Below, in pieces: positions 1-7,901 of a DNA stretch of 64,000 bases (positions within the stretch are counted from its first letter, which is position 1; each line of letters starts with the position of its first letter). The position numbers and the translations under genes are program-made. The notes below the pieces were generated by a model. The model ran no database searches. It saw only the letters and a program-made list of their open reading frames with translations, and was not told where the DNA came from. The stretch covers positions 62,001-126,000 of the forward strand of contig NZ_JAMXEX010000015.1 in the NCBI RefSeq assembly GCF_025370775.1. Direction: 5' to 3'. The DNA comes from Ancylothrix sp. D3o. GTDB lineage: Bacteria; Cyanobacteriota; Cyanobacteriia; Cyanobacteriales; Oscillatoriaceae.

Positions 1-498
1 GATTTACCGCTCAAACGAGAAAACTACACTGCTGCTTTTATCCAATTTGTTCAAACTTTAGAACGTCTCTTGTTTTTGCAATTTCAGGCTGGAAATTGGT
101 TAAAAGCTGGTTACATTACTATACCCGCAAATTTGCAACATTTAGGCAATGATTATCAGCCTGGTTTTACCGGTTTAATAGAGGGATGGCGAAATTCTAA
201 AAAGCTAAATGCTTCTGATAACTGGTACAAATTGCTGCATCGAATTCGGGAAAAACGCAATAATGTCATTCATTCTGCGGAGTCGGTGACTTTGCCAAAC
301 ATCCGCTCAATGTGGACGGATGGGGGTTTGTTTACTGTGGGGTATTCCGAAGATCCACAAGTTGTTAAAAATTTAATGTTGGATGTGCTTAAAAAAATTT
401 CGCCTTCTTCAAAAGTTCCTGATATTTTGCTTTTGCATTCTCTCTATGAATGGGGATTAAAAACGTTATGTGAGGAGGCCGGTTCTTCTCACAAGTAA
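1..498 (+). CDS. HEPN-domain CRISPR ancillary protein, C-terminal part (Csm6/Csx1-like)
   Basis: The frame is open from base 1, so the gene starts before the window; a TTG at 70 is only an internal codon. About 165 residues are visible. They are helical and carry RNNVIH, which fits the R-x4-H catalytic motif of HEPN ribonucleases. In type III CRISPR systems such C-terminal HEPN domains sit behind a CARF domain (Csm6/Csx1) and cut RNA when bound to cyclic oligoadenylate; the CARF part would lie upstream and is not seen. The location, followed by a Csx18-like gene, cas1, cas2 and an array, supports a CRISPR role. HEPN domains also occur in toxins and abortive-infection proteins, so the family name is inference. 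Confidence 0.6.
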   Translation, partial: DLPLKRENYTAAFIQFVQTLERLLFLQFQAGNWLKAGYITIPANLQHLGNDYQPGFTGLIEGWRNSKKLNASDNWYKLLHRIREKRNNVIHSAESVTLPNIRSMWTDGGLFTVGYSEDPQVVKNLMLDVLKKISPSSKVPDILLLHSLYEWGLKTLCEEAGSSHK

Positions 499-664
499 TG
501 GTTGTTAAGGGCCGGTTTTAGAGACGAATTTTAACCTGTCGCTTTTACCGGCCAATTTTATGAGTAACAATAAACTTAATTCTTCCACAACTATTTTTAG
601 TTTTACATATCAGGGTGTCCCTATTTTTCCGCACCCCTTTCTCAGAATCTCAAGGAGTTTGTTT

Positions 665-949
665 ATGTACGTCACTTATCGCGCTGCTGTGGTTCGTAAT
701 TTCTCTGTTGCTATGGTTAACGGTTCTATTACTTTGGTAATTTTGCTGATTGCACCAATGGGTTTAGCTGCGGTGATTATGAATACTTTTCTTGTCACGG
801 TTGCTAGTTTTTTCACTTCCACTATTGCAGATTCTGTGGTACGTTTTTTGCAACCTTCTCGTGTTGATAATATCCATGCTTCTGTGGAAGAACAAACTAA
901 TTGGCCCACAATTCAGCATCGGAATATTAAAGAAATTGAGCGGCAATAA
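665..949 (+). CDS. Csx18-like small CRISPR-associated membrane protein
   Basis: About 94 residues. I chose the ATG at 665 because it is preceded by AAGGAG at a 7-base spacing; the frame is open back to an ATG at 560, but that would add 35 poorly conserved-looking residues. The protein begins MYVTYRAAVVRNFSVAM and contains one long hydrophobic stretch (NGSITLVILLIAPMGLAAV and onward, about residues 20-50) with a polar tail, so it is probably a membrane protein. From memory this resembles the cyanobacterial Csx18 family found beside cas1; the function of that family is unknown to me. Its stop overlaps the cas1 start by one base (TAATG), indicating co-transcription and translational coupling with the adaptation genes. 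Confidence 0.6.
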   Translation: MYVTYRAAVVRNFSVAMVNGSITLVILLIAPMGLAAVIMNTFLVTVASFFTSTIADSVVRFLQPSRVDNIHASVEEQTNWPTIQHRNIKEIERQ

Positions 950-1938
950 TGCAAACGCTTTATGTTTCTCAGCAAGGTTGTTATGTTTCGCTAAATCAAG
1001 AATTGCTGGTTGTTAAGCAAGGCGAAACTGTCCAAGCAGAAGTGCAGTTACCTTTGCTGGAAATGGTGCTGGTTTTTGGCAATTCGCAAATCACAACGCA
1101 GGCTATTCGTGCTTGCTTGTGGCGCAATATTCCCATTGCTTATGTGTCTCGGATGGGTTTTTGTTATGGGCGAATTTTGCCAATTGAACGTGGTTTTCGT
1201 CAACTTGCGCGTTATCAGCAGCAGTTATTAGCTGTAGAACGTTTGCAGGTGGCTCGCTCTATTGTTCAGGCAAAATTACGCAATTCACGGGTGATTTTGC
1301 AACGCCAAAACCGGCGCCGTTCTTCTGATACTCTGAGCTTGGCGATCCAAAGTTTGGAGTATTTGATTGATAAAGCGGGGGAGGCTGATAATACTCAGCG
1401 TTTAATGGGGTTTGAGGGGGCCGGTGCTGCTCAATATTTCTCGGCTTTTGCTGAGTGTTTGGAGGGAAATGATTTTGTGTTTGCGGGCCGGTCTCGTCGT
1501 CCTCCTGGCAATCCTGTTAATGCAATGTTGAGTTTTGGTTATCAGATTCTTTGGAATCATTTGTTGAGTTTAATTGAGTTGCAGGGTTTAGATCCTTATT
1601 CGGCTTGTTTGCATGAGGGTTCTGAGCGTCATGCGGCTTTGGCTTCGGATTTAATTGAGGAGTTTCGTGCACCTATGATAGATTCGTTGGTAATGTATTT
1701 GGTGAATCGAAAAATGATGGATGTGTTGAATGATTTTGAGTACAAAAATGGGGGATGTTTTTTGAATAATTCGGGCCGCAAGAAGTTTTTGAAGGCTTTT
1801 TTGCGTCGGATGGCGGAGGAGATTGATACGGAGTCTGGTAAGCAGCCGAAGTGGGATTTGTTGAATCAGCAGGTGAAGCTTTTTAAGCAGTTTGTTTATG
1901 AGCCGAGCCGGTTGTATAAGCCTTATTTAATTCGATGA
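949..1938 (+). CDS. cas1: CRISPR-associated endonuclease Cas1
   Basis: 329 residues, a normal length for Cas1, the metal-dependent integrase that with Cas2 inserts new spacers into the array. Visible hallmarks are the N-terminal beta-rich part (residues 1-70), GFEGAGAAQYF with the catalytic Glu near residue 156, LHEGSERHAALASDL with the catalytic His near 222, and LIEEFRAPMID with the acidic residue near 237. There is no reverse-transcriptase or Cas4 fusion. The start ATG overlaps the stop of the upstream Csx18-like gene and cas2 follows after 3 bases, so these form one operon. The sequence looks like the Cas1 type that accompanies type III or I-D systems in cyanobacteria, but type cannot be fixed from this gene. 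Confidence 0.96.
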   Translation: MQTLYVSQQGCYVSLNQELLVVKQGETVQAEVQLPLLEMVLVFGNSQITTQAIRACLWRNIPIAYVSRMGFCYGRILPIERGFRQLARYQQQLLAVERLQVARSIVQAKLRNSRVILQRQNRRRSSDTLSLAIQSLEYLIDKAGEADNTQRLMGFEGAGAAQYFSAFAECLEGNDFVFAGRSRRPPGNPVNAMLSFGYQILWNHLLSLIELQGLDPYSACLHEGSERHAALASDLIEEFRAPMIDSLVMYLVNRKMMDVLNDFEYKNGGCFLNNSGRKKFLKAFLRRMAEEIDTESGKQPKWDLLNQQVKLFKQFVYEPSRLYKPYLIR

Positions 1939-1941
1939 ATC

Positions 1942-2223
1942 ATGCTTTTTTATGTTGTGATTTACGATATTCCTTGCGATAAACGTCGGCGTAAGGTATT
2001 TAATTTGTTGGAGGGTTATGGTCAGTGGGTGCAGTACAGTTGTTTTGAGTGTGTATTGTCTGAGAAAAAGTTTGAGGAGTTGCGCCGCCGGTTGAAAAAA
2101 CGGGTGAAGTTGGATGAGGATAGTCTGCGTTTTTATCCTTTATCTAAACATACTCGTGGTCAGGTGGAAACTTGGGGTGTTGGCCCTTCTGTTCGTGAGT
2201 TTCCGGGGTCGGTGATTGTTTGA
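1942..2223 (+). CDS. cas2: CRISPR-associated protein Cas2
   Basis: 93 residues with the ferredoxin-like opening MLFYVVIYDIPCDKRRRKV, in which Asp9 is the usual metal ligand, and the family tail with RFYPL. Cas2 forms the central dimer of the Cas1-Cas2 integration complex. It lies 3 bases after cas1 and is followed by the leader and array on the same strand. Nothing is missing or fused. Confidence 0.95.
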   Translation: MLFYVVIYDIPCDKRRRKVFNLLEGYGQWVQYSCFECVLSEKKFEELRRRLKKRVKLDEDSLRFYPLSKHTRGQVETWGVGPSVREFPGSVIV

Positions 2224-2406
2224 TTTTGCGAGGCTGGGGGTGATGGGGGTGGGATGACGTTTTCTCGTTGGGAGCCTCGCAGTTAGACGGGGTAAGGGTT
2301 TCAGGATTTTTGTTAGGAGGGTTATGTTGCAGCTTTTAGTGATTTTTAGTGAGCCTCGCAATCGGTGTCTGGACATCTTGCCGGTTATGGGTTTTAATAA
2401 GGGTAC
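2224..2406 (+). promoter_or_regulatory. CRISPR leader with repeated AGCCTCGCA motif
   Basis: 183 bases lie between the cas2 stop and the first repeat, the usual place for the leader that carries the array promoter and docking sites for spacer integration. GAGCCTCGCA occurs twice in direct orientation (2272-2281 and 2351-2360), and its reverse complement TGCGAGGCT lies at 2227-2235. The last copy ends 46 bases before the first repeat. Such a motif could be a protein-binding or leader-anchoring site; that is inference. The orientation (leader on the cas2 side) is assumed from gene order and from the GAAAC end of the repeat. Confidence 0.6.
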
Positions 2407-5077
2407 CTCCCCACTCGCTGGGGAAATTAATTGAATGGAAACCCACCGAGGCAGTGTCCTCTATGACTACTTCTCGGCTCCCCACTCGCTGGGGAAATTA
2501 ATTGAATGGAAACTATTGAGGAAATACCCGGTGTACTCCTCAATATCCTCCCCACTCGCTGGGGAAATTAATTGAATGGAAACTAGAAGTTAATTCTTCT
2601 AGGCTTATAGGTTTATTTAGTACACTCCCCACTCGCTGGGGAAATTAATTGAATGGAAACAGTGTCCCCGTTACCATCAAGAACTTTCCAATCAGTTAGC
2701 TCCCCACTCGCTGGGGAAATTAATTGAATGGAAACCCAATTACACTTAACTAAGCCTCCTGTGTAATGTTGGATGTAACCTCCCCACTCGCTGGGGAAAT
2801 TAATTGAATGGAAACAGCCAAGGAGGTAACATGTCCTTTACAGAATCCCAGTTGGAGTCTCCCCACTCGCTGGGGAAATTAATTGAATGGAAACTGTGTA
2901 GGTTACCTCGAGGTAACCATTTTCAATCTCGTAAGGTAATTGTTGGGCCTCTCCCCACTCGCTGGGGAAATTAATTGAATGGAAACGCTTTATTAACCTT
3001 GAAGAGATGCTTTACCTCCTGAAACTCCCCACTCGCTGGGGAAATTAATTGAATGGAAACTCATATAGAAGTAAGGTGTTCTCTTCCTTCACCTCCGCTC
3101 CCCACTCGCTGGGGAAATTAATTGAATGGAAACGTAGCTGTGGCTATTGCCACCATTCCAACACCATAGGCTCTCCCCACTCGCTGGGGAAATTAATTGA
3201 ATGGAAACCCTAACTTAGCCTGAGCTTGAGCCATCCCATTAGCCTTCATAGCCTGGAGTTCAGCTACTCCCCACTCGCTGGGGAAATTAATTGAATGGAA
3301 ACGCCATTGAGATGTAATTAGCCTCTAATCCAGGGTTTCTCCTCCCCACTCGCTGGGGAAATTAATTGAATGGAAACCGAGTTTGGCATACACCCATTTA
3401 AATAAGTTATCCCTCCCCACTCGCTGGGGAAATTAATTGAATGGAAACGTTCTAATACTTTTTTCTGAATTTGGATATAGGCAACTGTCCACTCCCCACT
3501 CGCTGGGGAAATTAATTGAATGGAAACGCATGGTACTCGTGTGTTGTGTTGTTTGTTATTACCTCCCCACTCGCTGGGGAAATTAATTGAATGGAAACAG
3601 ATTAAGACATCGGCTTTTTCATTTAGATATTCAGAAACTCCCCACTCGCTGGGGAAATTAATTGAATGGAAACGGTAGAGTTCAAATGAACTCCGGTATA
3701 GAGTTTCCCTCCCCACTCGCTGGGGAAATTAATTGAATGGAAACTCCATTAGGGTCAAGGACATCAAACGTGGTGTCTCCTTCTCCCCACTCGCTGGGGA
3801 AATTAATTGAATGGAAACTTAGCTCCTAAACCAAGACGTAGTTCTAGAATCACTCTCCCCACTCGCTGGGGAAATTAATTGAATGGAAACTTCTAAGTGA
3901 TGTAATAATCCTTAGGAGAAATCTCAACTCCCCACTCGCTGGGGAAATTAATTGAATGGAAACATCTAAGGTATGCTTACCTACCTTAATCTCATTGAAC
4001 GGCTCCCCACTCGCTGGGGAAATTAATTGAATGGAAACTGATTGATAAACATGTCTGTTTCCCCTAAGGTTTGAGTCTCCCCACTCGCTGGGGAAATTAA
4101 TTGAATGGAAACTGAGGGAGTATGGGCTCGTTGGGTTGATGAAGAGATCTCCCCACTCGCTGGGGAAATTAATTGAATGGAAACACTCCATTGACTTTAG
4201 AGCCTCCAACCTTTACTCCTACCTCCCCACTCGCTGGGGAAATTAATTGAATGGAAACTTTTGCAAAGTTAGTATTTCCCGGCAATTAACTCGCGGACAG
4301 ACCTCCCCACTCGCTGGGGAAATTAATTGAATGGAAACTGGCAACTTCTCTGGGTTCGTTGTTTTCGTAATTCCGCTCTAGTTTGGGCTCCCCACTCGCT
4401 GGGGAAATTAATTGAATGGAAACCATGCGATAACATGTATAAAGTTGATATTCCTATGGCTCTCCCCACTCGCTGGGGAAATTAATTGAATGGAAACGGT
4501 AAAGGTATCTCTCTCGCCATATAGAAATGAGTACTCCCCACTCGCTGGGGAAATTAATTGAATGGAAACATTTACCAGTTCCAGTCGGAAAACAATATAA
4601 AAAACTCCCCACTCGCTGGGGAAATTAATTGAATGGAAACAAAAAATACTGGTGCTGCATTAGGTGTTGTGGCATCTCTCCCCACTCGCTGGGGAAATTA
4701 ATTGAATGGAAACCCAAAGATTTAATATATAGAGAAGTTAAAACCTTATCGTCTCCCCACTCGCTGGGGAAATTAATTGAATGGAAACATGAGGGCTTGG
4801 TCTACTCCACTGCGGTCTGGGTTGACTCCCCACTCGCTGGGGAAATTAATTGAATGGAAACGTATAAGTTTGTCACTGAACTAAATTATCGTTGTCTCCC
4901 CACTCGCTGGGGAAATTAATTGAATGGAAACCACACCGAATGAATCGTCGACAATCTCCCAGTATTTCACCTCCCCACTCGCTGGGGAAATTAATTGAAT
5001 GGAAACGCCTCATGGCAGTTATGGACGTCGACATAAGGGATCTCCCCACTCGCTGGGGAAATTAATTGAATGGAAAC
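2407..5077 (+). CRISPR. CRISPR array, 36 repeats of 36 bp and 35 spacers
   Basis: I counted 36 copies of a 36-base repeat that begins CTCCCCACTCGCTGGGG, has AAATTAA in the middle and ends TTGAATGGAAAC. First copy 2407-2442, last 5042-5077. All copies read identical to me, including the last. CCCC and GGGG in the 5' half can pair around ACTCGCT. Most spacers are 34-44 bases; outliers are 56 (2895-2950), 58 (3209-3266) and 49 (4339-4387). The 3' end GAAAC fits repeats whose processed 5' handle would be ATGGAAAC in the + strand transcript. Many leader-side spacers contain inverted repeats (see findings). Apparent open frames across the array are translations of the repeat and are not genes. Confidence 0.98.
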
Positions 5078-5083
5078 TAATCT

Positions 5084-5116
5084 AAACTGGGTAAGTCACC
5101 CGTTCGAGCCCAGTTT
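5084..5116 (+). terminator. hairpin just past the array, possible terminator
   Basis: AAACTGGG (5084-5091) pairs with CCCAGTTT (5109-5116) around a 17-base loop, starting 6 bases after the last repeat; TTTTAT follows. It could end the pre-crRNA transcript. The loop contains GTTCGAG, which resembles a tRNA T-loop, but no tRNA can be folded here. Confidence 0.3.
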
Positions 5117-5408
5117 TATCCATTTAATAATATCTACATAGCACTGCAATATCTCCAACCCAACTAATTTAGTGGAATGATATAAGCTATCAGAAAAGAT
5201 ACCAACAGACCATTGGTAAGTGTGAAATTCTCAATGTAATTTTCCTTTTTAGACTCTTTTGATCAACAAAAAAATCAGGCAGGCCACCGGCCCAAGTCTG
5301 GACAATAGCGAAAAATTGTCAGCATTAGACAAAAGCCAATTTTGTGTATTTGCATACAAAAAAAGGCCCACTAAGGCCAAAAAACATAAAAATTTAACTT
5401 TTAAACAA
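5117..5408. other. intergenic, array end to tRNA-Arg
   Basis: AT-rich sequence with no open frame worth calling and no repeat copy. No further spacer remnants or cas genes are visible here. Confidence 0.5.
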
Positions 5409-5483
5409 CCCCCCAGGTAGGACTCGAACCTACGACTCTCGGTTTAGAAAACCGATGCTCTAATCCGGCTGAGCTACTGGAGG
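5409..5483 (-). tRNA. tRNA-Arg (anticodon TCT)
   Basis: Reading the minus strand gives a complete 75-base cloverleaf: acceptor CCTCCAG paired with CTGGGGG, D-arm TAGCTCAG...GAGCA, anticodon stem TCGGT/ACCGA with loop TTTCTAA (anticodon TCT, reading AGA), and T-arm GTAGG-TTCGAGT-CCTAC. CCA is not encoded. Confidence 0.93.
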
Positions 5484-5908
5484 AGGATTAGGCGAAATGT
5501 GGACTAGGCTTAGATCCCCATTGCAGTTGAGATAGTGGTCAAACCTTAAACAGACATCCAAGCCACCAACTGCAAAATAGACCGCCCAAAAAACAATAAT
5601 ACATTAAGATGTCGTTTAAGACGACTAAACTTATGATATCAAAATTGTAACGGTGCTGGCAGCAACAGGCAAGCCGTCGGGCCAAACTTTTCCTTTACAA
5701 CAGAGGTGCAAGTGTCTACAGAATAAATGTACACTAAAAACCAGATCCGAAGCGCATGGATTGAGATAGGGAGTTAATTAGCACTTCCGTAGTGAGCCGG
5801 CTTGCCTCCCTACTCAGGCATTCTGCAAACTCGAAACCGTCGCTGTTGTGATGACCATGTAGCCCCACAGCAACAACCAGGCTCAGACAGGACTCAAGTG
5901 GCATAGTC
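5484..5908. other. intergenic, no gene seen
   Basis: 425 bases upstream of the hypothetical gene at 5909. It contains GTCGTTTAAGACGAC, a small palindrome, near 5611. A 71-codon frame on the minus strand looks like chance. No promoter could be called with confidence. Confidence 0.4.
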
Positions 5909-6580
5909 ATGTTTATTCTCAAAAGGCAGGATGTTGACATTTCTACCATTCAACACCCTAAAACTGGCCAGCCAGTTCCAATTCTCAACTATCAGGGCCA
6001 AACCTTTCGGCTTATCCAAGTCTTCCCCGCCAAACAAGAGGAAGATGCCAAAGCCTTTTGGCGGGACTTAACCGATAACAGAGGCAAAGCTTGTGTACTG
6101 CTCGAAGAGCCAGATCGGTTTAGCGTCTGGGGAAAAATCCGCATAGAGCAGCTAAATGAAGAAGGGGCCGGCGGGGGAGTCACAGTGGCTCCATTTTTCG
6201 TGCAAGCCTGTCTTTTGCTGCTGCAAGCGCTTTACTTTGAAATAGAGGACTTATTGGGGGCTCGTCAAGCAGGGTCGTTCCAAAAAGAAATTACCAGCGT
6301 CTTTCAACAATGGAAATTTCCGCAGGCAGACTCAGCCAGTGCTGTCAACCAGCTATTGACTGTCGATCCGTTAGATAATGGCCAGATCCCCTCCTGGCAA
6401 GAGCATCACCTGAATACCTTACTGCAAGAACTGCATCGTTTGGGAAAGCAGTATTTTGGCAACGTCAGCTTTACAGTGCGAGTGATGGATGCCTTGCAAG
6501 ATATGCCAGACTCAGAGCGCAAACAGTTTATCAGTTGGTTGAACCAAACTCCGCTGGGACGACTGTGGACGCCAGGTTAA
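5909..6580 (+). CDS. conserved cyanobacterial hypothetical protein
   Basis: 223 residues, no signal peptide and no clear membrane segment. The N-terminal 90 residues look beta-rich (VPILNYQGQTFRLIQVF), the middle has a hydrophobic helix (PFFVQACLLLLQALYFEIEDL), and the C-terminal half is helical with a hydrophobic patch (FISWLNQTPLGRLWTPG). It looks like a conserved cytosolic cyanobacterial protein, but I cannot assign a function. The ATG at 5909 has no obvious Shine-Dalgarno sequence. A long inverted repeat follows the gene. Confidence 0.75.
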   Translation: MFILKRQDVDISTIQHPKTGQPVPILNYQGQTFRLIQVFPAKQEEDAKAFWRDLTDNRGKACVLLEEPDRFSVWGKIRIEQLNEEGAGGGVTVAPFFVQACLLLLQALYFEIEDLLGARQAGSFQKEITSVFQQWKFPQADSASAVNQLLTVDPLDNGQIPSWQEHHLNTLLQELHRLGKQYFGNVSFTVRVMDALQDMPDSERKQFISWLNQTPLGRLWTPG

Positions 6581-6594
6581 AGAATAATTTACAA

Positions 6595-6679
6595 ATTCGC
6601 TTGAGGCCGGTATATCCCACCCTTGAACCTAAACACACTTGTCAAAAATTCTGATCGCCAAACCGGCCTCAAAGCGAAT
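6595..6679. repeat. long inverted repeat with 50-base loop
   Basis: ATTCGCTTGAGGCCGGT (6595-6611) pairs with the region 6662-6679 over 17 bases with one bulged base. It lies between two co-directional genes, starting 15 bases after the first. It could be a terminator-like or RNA-stabilising hairpin, or the two ends of a small decayed element. No T-run follows. Confidence 0.55.
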
Positions 6680-6724
6680 GCCCAAAGCCCTCAACAAATG
6701 CTATTTATACCTGTTTAAATCCTT

Positions 6725-7774
6725 ATGAGCAGCACATCAGACAAATCTACCTCGCCTCAACAATCATTTTTGTCAGCCCAGACGCTGGTGATCGCCGGCC
6801 TAGTTTGGGCTGTGCTGGCATTGCTGTTTTTTTTACTGTTTAGCGTTCCCGACGCCAGCGGTGAAAAACCTTTGTGGTACGTTATCGGTACCTATATTTT
6901 TGAGTGCGGCGCCCTTTTAGCAGCAGGACTTTTGTGTTTAAGAAACTGGCGCAGCCCCCAAATCGTTAGCGGACGCAATGTCTGGCTGGGTATTGGTTTG
7001 GGCGTTTTGTCCTATTTTGTTGGAAACTTGCTTTTTGGTTGCTGGGAGTTGGTGTGGGGTCTTGATCCCGATGTCTCCTTGGGTGATGTGTTCTACATCA
7101 TCAGCTATTTGTTGCTGGCTTGGGGAATGATTTTAGCGGTGATTTCCAGGCGTTTGAATCTGGAGTTATGGCAGTGGGCTGTTTTGGTGGGTATCGCTGC
7201 CGGTGGCATTGCTTTGGCCGTTTGGGTGGCTACTCCGGCTCAAGAACCGGCTGCCAAACCTGCAACGGCAGTCGTTTCGACTCTGCAAGACAAAGCAAAA
7301 CCGGCCCAACAAGCTAAAACTCCCGCCAAAGCCCCAACAGTTAAACCGGCCACAACTAAGCAACCGACAACCGCCAAAGCTGCCCAAAATGCACAACCAG
7401 CCGCAGAAGAAGAAATTACAGCCCCAGGCTGGGTATTGGGGATTGACAAGTTCCTCGAACCCTATGCCTACCCCGTTAACTTGTTCTACATTGTCGGCGA
7501 TGTATTTTTGTTGATTATTGCCACAGCCTTGCTTTTAGCCTTTTGGGGTGGCCGGTTCTCTAATTCTTGGCGGATGATTGCGGCAGCGGCTTTTTCCTTG
7601 TACATCGCCGATATGTGGTTTAAATATGCCGAAACCCGCTTTCAAGGCGACTACCAAAGCGGCAGTCTTTTGGAGGTGTTTTTTGTATTCATGGGTGTTT
7701 TGTTTGGGATCGGAGCCGTTTTAGAGTACGATATCTCAACCCGATCTCGCCAAACAAGGCGCAAACGAGGGTAA
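6725..7774 (+). CDS. multi-pass membrane protein with Ala/Pro/Lys-rich linker
   Basis: 349 residues. I see about five hydrophobic segments in residues 15-170 (for example LVIAGLVWAVLALLFFLLF and ILAVISRRLNLEL followed by another helix), then a low-complexity stretch of about 60 residues rich in Ala, Pro, Lys and Thr (KAKPAQQAKTPAKAPTVKPA), then about three more hydrophobic segments and a basic C-terminus (RSRQTRRKRG). Presumably in the cytoplasmic or thylakoid membrane. I do not recognise a family; the linker is typical of disordered inter-domain tethers. The downstream HTH gene starts about 130 bases later on the same strand. Confidence 0.75.
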   Translation: MSSTSDKSTSPQQSFLSAQTLVIAGLVWAVLALLFFLLFSVPDASGEKPLWYVIGTYIFECGALLAAGLLCLRNWRSPQIVSGRNVWLGIGLGVLSYFVGNLLFGCWELVWGLDPDVSLGDVFYIISYLLLAWGMILAVISRRLNLELWQWAVLVGIAAGGIALAVWVATPAQEPAAKPATAVVSTLQDKAKPAQQAKTPAKAPTVKPATTKQPTTAKAAQNAQPAAEEEITAPGWVLGIDKFLEPYAYPVNLFYIVGDVFLLIIATALLLAFWGGRFSNSWRMIAAAAFSLYIADMWFKYAETRFQGDYQSGSLLEVFFVFMGVLFGIGAVLEYDISTRSRQTRRKRG

Positions 7775-7901
7775 GGCCAATCTAAAAAGCATAAAATAGA
7801 AATGATTTGTCCTGGCCTTAACTGGCCCGGACTTTAAAGTGTCTATCCCCCTGGCAAATGTTTCCACTCTGTTTTTGTTTTTCCTGCGTGGCGAGCGTGG
7901 C

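Noticed and set aside
949-1938. Cas1 fused to reverse transcriptase
   Set aside because: 329 residues with no RT domain; RNA-derived spacers cannot be argued from this gene.
3318-4853. Open frames at 3318-3716 (-), 3850-4209 (-) and 4629-4853 (+)
   Set aside because: They run through the CRISPR array and encode the translated repeat (SINFPSEWG and similar).
5092-5108. tRNA-like GTTCGAG after the array
   Set aside because: The T-stem does not pair and no anticodon arm can be formed.
7839-7901. Upstream start for the HTH gene
   Set aside because: The extra 21 residues (MSIPLANVSTLFLFFLRGER) are hydrophobic and unlike the domain; ATG at 7902 begins the HTH region.
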